Source of the DNA: Ruegeria arenilitoris
GTDB taxonomy: Bacteria; Pseudomonadota; Alphaproteobacteria; Rhodobacterales; Rhodobacteraceae
Length of the DNA stretch: 64,000 bases
Assembly (NCBI RefSeq): GCF_013030265.1
Contig: NZ_WPZQ01000002.1
Location: 124,001-188,000, forward strand
Direction: 5' to 3'
The notes under the pieces are model-generated. The model made no database searches. It was not told the DNA's origin and saw only the letters and a list, made by a program, of their open reading frames with translations. This document shows, one piece after another, positions 48,064 to 57,031 of the stretch; position 1 is the stretch's first letter, and each line of letters begins with the position of its first letter. Both the position numbers and the translations under genes were made by a program.

Positions 48064-49365
48064 GTGCCTTTGCGCGACACACTGACAGGAAGCCGAATAC
48101 GGGAAAGACGACAGATTTCCGGTCTGCGTCAGGCGGAACTTGCGCGCCGGGTTGGTATTTCGGCGTCATACCTGAACCTGATCGAACATAATCGTCGGCG
48201 GATTGGGGGTAAGCTACTGGTCGATATCGCTTCGGCGTTGTCGGTCGAACCTTCGTTGCTAACACAAGGGATCGAGGCCACCTTGATCGCGGCGCTGCGC
48301 GAGGCGGCTGCAGATGCAGTTGGACAAACGGCCGAACTGGATGCGCTGGATGAGTTTGCGGGGCGTTTCCCCGGCTGGGCAGGTGTCTTGTCGCAGATGC
48401 ATCGCCGTGTCGTGTCTTTGGAGCGCACGGTTGAGACCCTGTCAGATCGATTGACCCATGACCCGCATCTGGCGGCCTCGATGCACGAGGTGCTTTCGAC
48501 CGCCGCCGCAATCCGATCGACCGCTGCGATTCTGGCCGAGCCCGAAGAGATTGATGCAGAATGGCGGGATCGTTTCCACCGCAACATTCACCAAGATGCT
48601 GAACGTCTGGCCGAAAGTTCCAAGGCTCTGGTTGCCTATCTGGATGAAAGCGAAGATGAGCCTGACCGCCGTGGGATGCCGCTGGAAGAGGTCGAGGCGT
48701 TCTTTGCCGAGCGAGATTACCATTTCCCGGAAATCGAAGAAGGTGCGGCAGCCGATTCGTTTCCGTTGGATGGTCTGGACACATCCGCTGCAAAATCCGT
48801 GGCGCAGAGCCTGTTGGCGACCTATGCCGCTGACGCGCGTGCAATTCCGCTGGAGAGGCTTCGGGAAGAGTTGGGCGGTGCTGAGCCGGATCCGATGGGG
48901 CTTGCGGCGCGATTTTCGGTAGATCTGGCGACAGTGCTGCGTCGGTTGGCATTTGTTCCGAAAAGCCTTCTGCCGCGGGCGGCGGGTCTGGCAATTTGTG
49001 ATGCGTCCGGCAGTATCCTGTTTTACAAGCCTGTGCCTGGATTTGCGTTACCCCGGCACGGAGAAGGCTGTCCGTTATGGCCGTTGTTTACAGCTCTTAA
49101 TCGGCCTCTGGTCCCTGTCCGGAAAAGGATCGTTCAGCTGGGCCGGACCGCGGCCGAGTTCGATTGCTATGCGATTGCCTGGCCTCAGCCTGTACAGTCA
49201 TTTGATCAGGACCCCGTTTATCACTCGGCAATGCTGGTGCTGTCGGTCGAAGATCCGTCGCCAGATGTCGAAGCGAAGGCTCAGGTTGGGACCAGCTGTC
49301 GCATCTGCCCCAGAAACGCATGTGAATCACGGCGTGAGCCGTCGATTCTTAGCGAAGTTTTTTGA
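48064..49365 (+). CDS. XRE-type regulator with ScfR (short-chain fatty acyl) domain
   Basis: 433 residues. The N-terminal HTH (SRIRERRQISGLRQAELARR then VGISASYLNLIEHNRRRIGG) is followed by a long helical region, an IrrE/peptidase-like ImmA zone, and the C-terminal ScfRs domain ending with three cysteines, TSCRICPRNACESRREPS. Relatives regulate propionate, acetate or glyoxylate-cycle genes by sensing acyl-CoA. The GTG start at 48064 has AGGGA 6 bases upstream; a GTG at 48022 has none. It heads a block with a response regulator and a transporter-kinase. Confidence 0.85.
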   Translation: MPLRDTLTGSRIRERRQISGLRQAELARRVGISASYLNLIEHNRRRIGGKLLVDIASALSVEPSLLTQGIEATLIAALREAAADAVGQTAELDALDEFAGRFPGWAGVLSQMHRRVVSLERTVETLSDRLTHDPHLAASMHEVLSTAAAIRSTAAILAEPEEIDAEWRDRFHRNIHQDAERLAESSKALVAYLDESEDEPDRRGMPLEEVEAFFAERDYHFPEIEEGAAADSFPLDGLDTSAAKSVAQSLLATYAADARAIPLERLREELGGAEPDPMGLAARFSVDLATVLRRLAFVPKSLLPRAAGLAICDASGSILFYKPVPGFALPRHGEGCPLWPLFTALNRPLVPVRKRIVQLGRTAAEFDCYAIAWPQPVQSFDQDPVYHSAMLVLSVEDPSPDVEAKAQVGTSCRICPRNACESRREPSILSEVF

Positions 49366-49443
49366 CAGTTTCCTGACAGAACGATTAATCTGACAGCGAT
49401 GGATGGCCGCGCGTCTGATCGGCCATGGGGAGGAACTGCAAAT

Positions 49444-49824
49444 ATGAGCCGTAAGGTTCTGTTGATCGAGGACGAGCCAAACATTACCGAGGCGATCCGA
49501 TTTCTGCTGACTCGTGAGGGTTGGCAGGTCGAGACCCATGCCGAAGGCGTGGATGCTGTTCAGGTGATTGTAGCTGAAAATCCGGACCTTGTTATTCTCG
49601 ACGTCATGCTGCCGGGTAAGAGCGGTATGGACATCCTGCGTGACCTTCGAGAACTTGAGGGGATGAAGGGCCTGCCTGTGTTGATGCTTACGGCAAGGGG
49701 GCAATCCCGAGATCGGGAAATGGCGGAGCAAGCTGGTGTCAGCCGGTTCATGACCAAACCATTTTCCAATACCGAAGTTCTGACTGCTGTGCGCGATCTT
49801 CATGCGCAAGCGTCGCGGTCATGA
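49444..49824 (+). CDS. Single-domain response regulator
   Basis: 126 residues comprising one receiver domain: acidic pair in LLIEDEPN, phosphoacceptor D53 (VILDVMLPG), T83 (LMLTARG) and K105 (FMTKPF). With no output domain, it must act by protein contact or phosphotransfer. Its stop overlaps the next start as ATGA and the transporter-kinase gene is two genes on, so they probably form one pathway. GGAGGAAC lies about 10 bases before ATG 49444. Confidence 0.93.
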   Translation: MSRKVLLIEDEPNITEAIRFLLTREGWQVETHAEGVDAVQVIVAENPDLVILDVMLPGKSGMDILRDLRELEGMKGLPVLMLTARGQSRDREMAEQAGVSRFMTKPFSNTEVLTAVRDLHAQASRS

Positions 49825-50132
49825 CGTCGGAGGATAATGCACGTCAATCAACGGCGACAAGACCGTCGCTCTTCCTGGAACGTCAGAGTTATCGTCGGCG
49901 CAGATTGTCTGATGCGGCGAGATTGCTGCCATTTCTGGGTGCCGCTCTGATCGGGCTCCCCTTGCTCTGGCCAGATGGCAGCGCAGGAGAAGACGCAGTG
50001 CCGCTTTCCTCCGCCATCCTGTACATCTTTGGTTGTTGGGGCGCCCTTATCCTGATCAGTATGTTCTTCGGCTTCGTGGCCAAGCGTTTTGCAGCACGTG
50101 AGGATACGGAGACGGACGAATGGCGACATTAA
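49821..50132 (+). CDS. Small two-helix membrane protein preceding the transporter-kinase
   Basis: 103 residues: a basic cytoplasmic N terminus (LERQSYRRRRLSD), two membrane segments (about residues 33-51 and 64-86) and an acidic tail. Its ATG overlaps the response regulator stop and its end overlaps the kinase by 13 bases. The position just before an SLC5 protein is like that of the small membrane proteins (YjcH/DUF485, DUF4212) that precede acetate permeases, but no match to those families is evident. It may be a subunit of the transporter-like sensor. Confidence 0.8.
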   Translation: MTSEDNARQSTATRPSLFLERQSYRRRRLSDAARLLPFLGAALIGLPLLWPDGSAGEDAVPLSSAILYIFGCWGALILISMFFGFVAKRFAAREDTETDEWRH

Positions 50133-52798
50133 ACGTCCTGATACTCGTCTGTCTTGGCTATGTTGTACTGTTGTTCGGCGTGGCCTTTGCCGCCGACCGG
50201 ATGGCGGTTGCCGGACGTGGGAAATGGCTGCGATCGCCATTGATCTACACTCTGTCCCTGTCGATCTATTGCACAGCTTGGACATTTTACGGCGCGGTTG
50301 GCAACGCCGCCCGTTCGGGTTTGGAATTTGTCACCATCTATCTGGGGCCGACGCTGGTGATGATCAGTTGGTGGTGGGGGCTGCGTAAACTTGTTCGCGT
50401 AGGGCGCAGCCAGCGCGTGACTTCAATCGCCGACCTGATTTCGTCCCGTTATGGCAAGTCGAATACTCTGGCGATTTGTGTGACCATTCTGGCTGTCTTG
50501 GGCGGCACGCCTTACATCGCGCTGCAATTGCAATCGATTACGCTCTCGTTCTCGATATTTGCCGAAGCGGATTCGTCTGGTCTCTATCGTGAGGGGTCGA
50601 GTGTCTTCTGGGTTGCGGCTGGTCTGGCAGTCTTTGCCATTCTGTTCGGTACACGAAACCTGGACGTGAACGAGCGTCACCACGGCGTTGTGACGGCCAT
50701 TGCTTTGGAATCTGTGGTCAAGCTGTTTGCGCTGCTGGCAGTCGGTATATTTGTCGTCTGGGGAATAGCTGGCGGTGTTGGTCCGATGATGGACCGTATT
50801 GATGCCTCTGAGATCGGTCAGTGGAACGTTGATGCGGGCCGCTGGACCACAATTACCTTCCTTTCTGCAGCGGCCTTTGTCTGCCTGCCGCGTATGTTTC
50901 AGGTGATGGTCGTAGAAAACGATGATGAGGGGCACCTGAGAACGGCGGCCTGGGCCTTTCCGCTGTATCTGCTGTTGATGAGCCTGTTTGTAGTCCCTAT
51001 CGCTGTCATCGGGCTGGACCTGATGCCCGAGGGATCAAATCCGGACCTTTTTGTTCTGACGGTACCGCTGTCTCAGGGTAATGAATGGCTCGCCATGCTG
51101 TCGTTTATTGGGGGTTTTTCATCGGCTACATCGATGGTGATTGTGACGGCCATGGCGCTTTCAACCATGGTCTCCAACCATGTTGTCATGCCGATCTGGC
51201 TGAGTACTCAGGAAGGATCGGGTTCGGTTTCGGGTGACGTACGCAATATCGTTCTGATGGCGCGCCGGGTTTCGATCGCCGTTATCATGGGATTGGGCTA
51301 CTTCTATTTCCATTTGTCCGGTGGGGGTGCGGCGCTGGCCTCCATCGGGCTTGTCGCATTTGCAGGGATTTCCCAGATTCTGCCAGCACTTGTAGGTGGT
51401 TTGTTCTGGCGCGGAGCGACGCGAACCGGTGCTCTGATTGGATTAAGTGTCGGGTTCTTCCTCTGGATTTATACGCTGCTGTTGCCCGGAATGGGCGGGG
51501 GGGTGATGCCTGCCTCGGTCCTTGAAAACGGTCCATTTGGCTGGGGATGGCTCAGGCCGCAGGCGTTGTTCGGGATCGATGGGATCGATCCGATGGTACA
51601 TACGATCATGTGGTCGCTGTCCCTGAACACCATCGCCTTTTGCGTGGCATCCCTACTGAGCTTTCCCAGCCCGCTGGAGCGGTTGCAAGGCGCTCAATTC
51701 GTGAATGTCTTTGACCATTCGGTTGCCCCGCAGGGATGGACCGGGTCCGTTGGCCAAAGCGAAGATCTGATGATCATGACACAGCGAATTCTTGGCACGA
51801 TTCCCGCGCAGGTGTTCTTTCAGGCCGAAGCGTTGAAACAGGGTGGTCGGGGACGATTGCCCGAACCTACGCCGGGTTTTCTGGTGCGTCTTGAACGTGA
51901 GTTGAGCGGTTCTGTCGGAGCGGCTACCGCTCATGCTATGGTAGGGCAAATCGTAGGCGGATCGTCGGTTTCGGTCGAAGATCTGCTGGCGGTGGCTGAT
52001 GAATCGGCGCAACTGCTGGAATACTCAGGTCAGATGGAGGCAAAATCTGCCGAGCTTAGCCGCACGGCGCGTCAGTTGCGTGAGGCGAATGAAAAACTCA
52101 CGCAAATCTCGATGCAAAAGGATGCCTTTCTTGGTCAGGTGAGCCACGAATTGCGCACCCCGATGACCTCAATCCGGGCATTTTCGGAGATCATGCGGGA
52201 TACCGAAGAGCTGAGTGCCGAGGAAAAGACGCGTTATGCAGCGATCATCCATGACGAGGCTTTGCGTCTGACTCGGTTGCTGGATGATCTGCTGGACCTC
52301 AGTGTTCTGGAAAGCGGGCAGGTCAGTCTGAACTTGGGCGACAGCACGTTGCGGACTGTTCTGGATCGCGCCATTTCTACCGCGCTTGCCGGAACAGATC
52401 GCAAGCTCGAGATACGGCGCAGCCTGACCTCCGAACGCATGCCGCTGCAAACTGATCTGGATCGCCTTGGCCAGGTCTTCATTAATCTGATTTCGAACGC
52501 GCAGAAGTACTGTGATGCGCCCGACCCGATCCTGACCATTTCAGCGCACGATGTTGGGGGGCAGGTCGTGATCGACTTCATCGACAATGGCAGTGGAATT
52601 CCACCCGAGGCGCAATCGATGGTGTTCGAAAAATTCGCGCGTGTAGGCTTCGACAAAGCCGGGGGCGCGGGTCTGGGCCTGGCCATCTGTCGTGAGATCA
52701 TGCAGCGCCTCGGCGGCGAAATCAGCTATTTACCGGGGCAGGCGGGGGCCGCATTCCGGGTCAGCCTGCCGCTGGCGCACAAGCAAGCCGCCCAGTGA
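50120..52798 (+). CDS. SLC5 transporter-histidine kinase fusion (CrbS-like)
   Basis: 892 residues. Residues about 1-525 form a sodium:solute symporter domain with about 13 helices (YGAVGNAARSGLEFVTIYLG; GGTPYIALQLQSI; FGTRNLDVNERHHGVVTAIA). A short linker and coiled coil (about 625-665) lead to a histidine kinase: H676 in FLGQVSHELRTPMTSIRAF, N box (LISNAQKYCD), G1 DNGSGIPPEA and G2 GGAGLGLAICREI. Proteins of this architecture (CrbS) sense acetate or related substrates and control their use. Together with the ScfR-type regulator this suggests short-chain fatty acid sensing, which is inference. Confidence 0.93.
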   Translation: MATLNVLILVCLGYVVLLFGVAFAADRMAVAGRGKWLRSPLIYTLSLSIYCTAWTFYGAVGNAARSGLEFVTIYLGPTLVMISWWWGLRKLVRVGRSQRVTSIADLISSRYGKSNTLAICVTILAVLGGTPYIALQLQSITLSFSIFAEADSSGLYREGSSVFWVAAGLAVFAILFGTRNLDVNERHHGVVTAIALESVVKLFALLAVGIFVVWGIAGGVGPMMDRIDASEIGQWNVDAGRWTTITFLSAAAFVCLPRMFQVMVVENDDEGHLRTAAWAFPLYLLLMSLFVVPIAVIGLDLMPEGSNPDLFVLTVPLSQGNEWLAMLSFIGGFSSATSMVIVTAMALSTMVSNHVVMPIWLSTQEGSGSVSGDVRNIVLMARRVSIAVIMGLGYFYFHLSGGGAALASIGLVAFAGISQILPALVGGLFWRGATRTGALIGLSVGFFLWIYTLLLPGMGGGVMPASVLENGPFGWGWLRPQALFGIDGIDPMVHTIMWSLSLNTIAFCVASLLSFPSPLERLQGAQFVNVFDHSVAPQGWTGSVGQSEDLMIMTQRILGTIPAQVFFQAEALKQGGRGRLPEPTPGFLVRLERELSGSVGAATAHAMVGQIVGGSSVSVEDLLAVADESAQLLEYSGQMEAKSAELSRTARQLREANEKLTQISMQKDAFLGQVSHELRTPMTSIRAFSEIMRDTEELSAEEKTRYAAIIHDEALRLTRLLDDLLDLSVLESGQVSLNLGDSTLRTVLDRAISTALAGTDRKLEIRRSLTSERMPLQTDLDRLGQVFINLISNAQKYCDAPDPILTISAHDVGGQVVIDFIDNGSGIPPEAQSMVFEKFARVGFDKAGGAGLGLAICREIMQRLGGEISYLPGQAGAAFRVSLPLAHKQAAQ

Positions 52799-52875
52799 TT
52801 GCGATTTAAAGGTATTCGTAACCGTCGCCGGGTTAGACCGGGTGTCAGGCGATAAACAGAAAGCGGTTCGGTGCC

Positions 52876-53979
52876 ATGGCAAATGACGTCAGCGCAGCTT
52901 TGGCGCGTAAACTTGTGGTTGGGCAGGCTGATGCCGAGGATAAACCCCGCCCTATCCTGCGGGCTCTGCGGTTGGCATTGGCTCGGGCAGCAATTGAAAC
53001 CATTCAGCTGCCACTGTCCGTCATCGGGGCCAAACAAACCACCAAGCCCTCGGACGCGCTAAGCCAGACTCTGACCGATGCTTGGTTGCTGCTCGCGTTT
53101 ACCAACAAAGACGGACGGACAGCTGCGGTCTGTCTGGACACCAGCTGTGTTTCAGCGATCCTGCAAATGCAGACCATAGGCGAAATACTATCAGGCTCGC
53201 CCCCGGATCGTGTATTCACCGATACGGATGCGGCCATGGTTGCACCACTCATTGAAAGTGTGTTGACCCAGGTTCCGGATCTAATTGACGCTCCGGCCGA
53301 TAGTGAATGCTTCGTCGGATACGAATTCTTGTCCCGAGCTGAAGATGTTCGATCGCTGTCCCTTGCGCTTGTCGAGGATGAGTATCGTGTCTTCGACCTG
53401 ACCGTTGATCTCGGGGGTGGAGTTCGTCAGGGCCAGCTAAGTATGTTCATACCGGAACAGCCAGCAATTGTACCTGAAGAAGAAGCAGAGGCTACTGAGG
53501 CTGGGCCTGTTCTGGAAATGGCAACGGGCGTGATGAGGGCTGAGCTGAACGCAGTTATGTGTCGTTTGTCATTGCCCCTGTCTGATCTTTCAGATCTGGA
53601 CGTGGGCAATGTTCTTCCTCTGACCGGAGCGAGGCTGGATCGCATCGACGTTTTGACGATCGAGCGAACACGGGCAGCTGTCGGACGCCTTGGGCAATGC
53701 GGCGGGATGCGGGCAATTCGTGTGAACGAGGAATTGGACATTCCAGTGATTGCCGGGCCAGATGCGCCTGAATTCATTGAAAGCAGAACCAGACACGCTC
53801 AGCCCGACGTGAGAGAGGCTGATCAGCCCGAGATGACAGTGTTAGACCCGTTGGACACAAGCGCTTTGCTGCCAATGGATCACAACCCGCTCTCCTCGAA
53901 TCCGGACGAGATCGCGGCTGAGATTTCGCAGTTGGCCGGGTTGACCGGGCTTCAGGACGATCAAGACCAGAAATTCTGA
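52876..53979 (+). CDS. Orphan FliM/FliN-type SpoA domain protein
   Basis: 367 residues. Residues about 224-287 form a SpoA domain (LNAVMCRLSLPLSDLSDLDV, GNVLPLTGARLDRIDVLTI, then GQCGGMRAIRVNE), as in the flagellar switch proteins FliM/FliN. The first 200 residues resemble a FliM-like middle region with an extra acidic linker (EEEAEATEAG), and the last 70 are acidic and probably disordered. No flagellar gene is nearby. It starts 77 bases after the transporter-kinase and may be its co-transcribed partner. Its stop abuts the convergent DUF442 stop. Confidence 0.8.
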   Translation: MANDVSAALARKLVVGQADAEDKPRPILRALRLALARAAIETIQLPLSVIGAKQTTKPSDALSQTLTDAWLLLAFTNKDGRTAAVCLDTSCVSAILQMQTIGEILSGSPPDRVFTDTDAAMVAPLIESVLTQVPDLIDAPADSECFVGYEFLSRAEDVRSLSLALVEDEYRVFDLTVDLGGGVRQGQLSMFIPEQPAIVPEEEAEATEAGPVLEMATGVMRAELNAVMCRLSLPLSDLSDLDVGNVLPLTGARLDRIDVLTIERTRAAVGRLGQCGGMRAIRVNEELDIPVIAGPDAPEFIESRTRHAQPDVREADQPEMTVLDPLDTSALLPMDHNPLSSNPDEIAAEISQLAGLTGLQDDQDQKF

Positions 53980-54411
53980 TCAGGTGTTCGAATTGCGAAT
54001 CTGATCAAGGGCAGGGCGCAGGCCTTCCAGCGCGTATCCGGCCTTGCTGGTCGCGTCGAGAATATCGTCGGTGCTCATCCTGTCGCACTGACCCAGAGCC
54101 CAGACAACGGAACAGCGAGTACCCGAGGCGCAATAAGCCAACACCGGTCCCGCGCAGCTTTCAGCCAGATCGCGTTGCAAGGCGACGTTTTCGGCAGTCA
54201 TGGTCTGATGCGTGAGCTCTAGGACTTCGTACTCCATGCCCGCTGCGCGAACGGCATCGCCGATCGCATCGGATTGCATGTCCGACGGGACCTCTACGTT
54301 GGGACGGTTGCAGATCACCTTGGCAAAACCTGCCTCGGCGATGGCTTGCACGTCTTCCACCGTGATCTGGGGTGAGACGGCATAGCGGGGGGTAATCTGA
54401 CGAATCTCCAT
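53980..54411 (-). CDS. DUF442 / TIGR01244 sulfur transferase-phosphatase
   Basis: 143 residues with the cysteine loop AYCASGTRC, a phosphatase-like P-loop (Cx5R is close: CASGTRC is shortened) used as a rhodanese-type active site. In BigR-Blh operons this domain is often fused to the MBL persulfide dioxygenase; here it is a separate gene at the end of the operon. It probably transfers sulfane sulfur in H2S detoxification. It follows the second YeeE/YedE half after 9 bases. Confidence 0.88.
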   Translation of the reverse strand: MEIRQITPRYAVSPQITVEDVQAIAEAGFAKVICNRPNVEVPSDMQSDAIGDAVRAAGMEYEVLELTHQTMTAENVALQRDLAESCAGPVLAYCASGTRCSVVWALGQCDRMSTDDILDATSKAGYALEGLRPALDQIRNSNT

Positions 54412-54420
54412 GGCAAATCC

Positions 54421-54852
54421 TTAGGTCGCGTTTGCAATCCTGTCCAGTTGTGCGCCGACTTTAGGAGCCGCAAACATGCCTGCCATCATGGCAACGAGAA
54501 AGACCAGCCCCTCAAACCCGCCATAACTGAGCGAGGCCATTGCCGGACCGGGGCACAAACCTGCTAATCCCCAGCCCATGCCAAACAGCACGGATCCGAA
54601 GATCAACCGTCTGTCCATCTCGGGTTTGGGCGGCACTGGAAAGTTGCCGCCAGACAGTGGTTTCCGGCTTTGCGTTAGGCGCCAGGCAATCAGCATAGGT
54701 AGGATTGCACCACCCATCACAAAAGCGAGTGTTGGATCCCAGTTGCCAAACACGTCCAGCCAGCCCTGAACCTTGGTCGTGTCAGTCATCCCTGAAACCA
54801 ACAAGCCAGTCCCAAAAAGCGATCCGGCAATAAGCGCAATCAGAACGCGCAT
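54421..54852 (-). CDS. YeeE/YedE family membrane protein, second half
   Basis: 143 residues with four or five membrane segments (IALIAGSLFGTGLLVSGMTD; FGMGWGLAGLCPGPAMASL). The conserved GLCPGPA cysteine is the sulfur-relay residue of these thiosulfate/sulfite-type transporters. The start at 54852 overlaps the upstream gene stop (ATGA); a longer frame to 54981 would run through the upstream gene. Confidence 0.88.
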   Translation of the reverse strand: MRVLIALIAGSLFGTGLLVSGMTDTTKVQGWLDVFGNWDPTLAFVMGGAILPMLIAWRLTQSRKPLSGGNFPVPPKPEMDRRLIFGSVLFGMGWGLAGLCPGPAMASLSYGGFEGLVFLVAMMAGMFAAPKVGAQLDRIANAT

Positions 54853-55280
54853 CAGATTAGCCCCCAGACATGGCGGAACAAGACAAGCGTGATCCCACCG
54901 GCCAGAATGTAAAACACGGTAGCGACCATACCGCGTAGCGAGAATCTTGATATGCCACAGACACCATGCCCCGAGGTGCATCCATTCGCGATACGCGTGC
55001 CAATGCCGACCAGCAAACCGGCGATAATCACAACCGCCAGATCGCTGGTCAAATGGGTTGCTGCCTGAGGGGCGATCAAGGGTTTCAGTAGCAATGGCAT
55101 GACGATCACACCGGCAATGAAAGCCAGTCGTTCCTTCGCTTCGCTTTTGCCACTGCCGTCAACCAGCCCGCCGAGAATGCCGCTTGCACCCATAATGCGT
55201 CCATTCCCCAGCAAATAAACCGCTGCGCCAAGTCCAATCAGCAGACCGCCAATCAAACCCCATATCCATTCCGGATTCAT
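54852..55280 (-). CDS. YeeE/YedE family membrane protein, first half
   Basis: 142 residues, about four membrane segments, with GIGTRIANGCTSGHGVCGIS, the family motif that carries the transport cysteines. With the next gene it makes a split YeeE-type transporter for a sulfur compound (thiosulfate in the best-studied case). It lies 35 bases after the MBL gene. Confidence 0.88.
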   Translation of the reverse strand: MNPEWIWGLIGGLLIGLGAAVYLLGNGRIMGASGILGGLVDGSGKSEAKERLAFIAGVIVMPLLLKPLIAPQAATHLTSDLAVVIIAGLLVGIGTRIANGCTSGHGVCGISRFSLRGMVATVFYILAGGITLVLFRHVWGLI

Positions 55281-55315
55281 CGTGAGGTGTCTCCTTGTCT
55301 AAGGCCGTAGGTGCA

Positions 55316-56179
55316 TCAAATTTTGTTGATGGGCAGCTTCAGGAAAACATCGCCTTCCTCATCGGCAGGGGGCATTTGACCAGCGCGCATGTTGACTTGC
55401 AGCGAAGGTAGGATCAGTCGTGGCATGCCCAATGTTGCATCGCGGGCATCGCGCATTTCGGTAAACTCTTCGATGCTGCGGCCCTGGCCGATGTGAACAT
55501 TCAGGGCTTTCTGTTCACCAACAGTGGTTTCCCACGCGTACTCATCCCGCCCCGGTGCCTTGTAGTCATGTCCGACATAGATCCGGGTTTCGTCCGGCAG
55601 CGATAAGATCTTTTGGATCGATTCATAAAGCATTGTCGAAGAACCGCCCGGAAAGTCACATCTGGCGGTTCCAAAGTCTGGCATGAAGAGAGTGTCTCCT
55701 ACAAAGGCCGCATCACCCAGAACATAGGTCAGACAGGCCGGAGTGTGCCCCGGAGTGTGCAGGACATCGCCCCGCATCTGGCCGATGTGAAAGCTGTCTC
55801 CTTCAGAGAACAGCGCATCAAACTGGCTGCCATCGCGCTGGAATTCCGTACCTTCGTTGAACACTTTGCCAAAGGTATCCTGTACAACGACAATATTCTT
55901 ACCGATGCCGATTTTCCCGCCAAGTTTTTGCTGAAGATAGGGTGCTGCTGACAAATGGTCGGCATGCACATGGCTTTCCAGTATCCATTCGACCTTGAGG
56001 TTGTTTGCGGTCACATACTCGATGATCTGATCGGCAGATCCTGTGTCCGTGCGACCCGAGGCATGGTCAAAATCCAACACGCTGTCGATGATTGCGCAGG
56101 CCGCGCCTTCGGGTTCCTGAACCACGTAAGACACCGTGTTTGTCTGCTCGTCAAAAAAGGCCTTTACGATTGGTGTCAC
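55316..56179 (-). CDS. MBL-fold persulfide dioxygenase (ETHE1/Blh-like)
   Basis: 287 residues. The metal motif HVHADH (ESHVHADHLSAA, from residue 69), HTPGHTPACL, VGDTLFMPDFGTARCDF and GHDY are as in ETHE1-type and Blh enzymes, which oxidise glutathione persulfide to sulfite with a mononuclear iron. First gene of the sulfur operon with two YeeE/YedE genes and DUF442. The AGGAGG SD is strong. Regulation by the SqrR-like repressor at 40200 is inferred; no clear match to its operator was found in the 246-base upstream region. Confidence 0.92.
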   Translation of the reverse strand: MTPIVKAFFDEQTNTVSYVVQEPEGAACAIIDSVLDFDHASGRTDTGSADQIIEYVTANNLKVEWILESHVHADHLSAAPYLQQKLGGKIGIGKNIVVVQDTFGKVFNEGTEFQRDGSQFDALFSEGDSFHIGQMRGDVLHTPGHTPACLTYVLGDAAFVGDTLFMPDFGTARCDFPGGSSTMLYESIQKILSLPDETRIYVGHDYKAPGRDEYAWETTVGEQKALNVHIGQGRSIEEFTEMRDARDATLGMPRLILPSLQVNMRAGQMPPADEEGDVFLKLPINKI

Positions 56180-56353
56180 GTGCTCCTCCTGTGCTTCTTA
56201 CTTTTCATATAGTGATAGCGGAATGTGACACAACTGCCAATTCACGACTTGATGTCTGTCAAGGCAGCCAAAGTTAAATCCGCGTAATAAGTATGCATCC
56301 TGCGGAGCCTCGCCCGAAATCGCAAAATAGCTGAGCGGATTTCCGCAGGCATT

Positions 56354-56379
56354 CATTAAGTCTCAAGTTGGTCTTAATG
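56354..56379. promoter_or_regulatory. Inverted repeat between sulfur operon and small gene
   Basis: CATTAAG (56354-56360) and CTTAATG (56373-56379) are perfect inverted repeats 12 bases apart, about 50 bases before the start at 56426. The spacing of about two helical turns between half-site centres fits a dimeric repressor or activator. Confidence 0.35.
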
Positions 56380-56425
56380 CCGTTACCTATATCTGGCAGA
56401 CTGGTGCTAAGTGGGAGGATGCAAA

Positions 56426-56641
56426 ATGACTGCACAAGATCTCTACACAGAAGTCGAGCGGCTTGAAAAAAAGCTTAACGGCGCATGTCTGGACACCCGG
56501 TTGGCCCTTCAACCGAATGTCAGCAGAATAGTCGATCAGATGCGGGCGAAACGCATGCAGATACCGTCACGCCTGCGCAGGCTGGACGCGGCTTTGTTTG
56601 AAGACGCGGTTGAAGCGCGCTTTGACAACATGCCGGTCTGA
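56426..56641 (+). CDS. Small hypothetical protein, 71 residues
   Basis: 71 residues (MTAQDLYTEVERLEKKLNGA...), mostly helical and basic, without membrane segments. Two helices around residues 3-17 and 28-60 are predicted; RIVDQMRAKRMQIPSRLRRL is strongly basic, suggesting nucleic acid or protein contact. The SD GGGAGG is 8 bases before ATG 56426. No family is recognised. Confidence 0.7.
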   Translation: MTAQDLYTEVERLEKKLNGACLDTRLALQPNVSRIVDQMRAKRMQIPSRLRRLDAALFEDAVEARFDNMPV

Positions 56642-56649
56642 CCGGTTGG

Positions 56650-56880
56650 TCATCCAAAGGATATCCCGAGGATGACCATCATCAGTCCGATGACGGATAA
56701 AAACAGTGATGCAAGGTTCCAGGGCAGTACAGCCTGAACCGCTGCGCGCAATTCATCATCCGACAGGCCTGCCTTGCGCGCTTTCATCACGCGCAGGATA
56801 CACCATACCAGTCCAAGCATTCCGGCCAATGACAGGGCAGCTCCGCCCCAGATGATGATGTCGAACATAGCTTTCCACAT
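56650..56880 (-). CDS. Small two-helix membrane protein
   Basis: 76 residues with two membrane segments (about 7-27 and 53-73) joined by a basic cytoplasmic loop VMKARKAGLSDDELRAAVQA. The type is common in Rhodobacteraceae and uncharacterised. It converges on the 71-residue gene with 8 bases between stops. Confidence 0.75.
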   Translation of the reverse strand: MWKAMFDIIIWGGAALSLAGMLGLVWCILRVMKARKAGLSDDELRAAVQAVLPWNLASLFLSVIGLMMVILGISFG

Positions 56881-57031
56881 ATGTCTCTTGTTTCACGACC
56901 GCGCTTAGCGGATCACCGCTGCTGGCACAAGCCTGACAGCCCAAAGTGCGCTTGCGGCCAGAGCGGCAGCAATGTATCCGGCTTACTGCCCGAAACCTTG
57001 CGGATTATTTTAGCCTTTGGGAGAGACGCAT

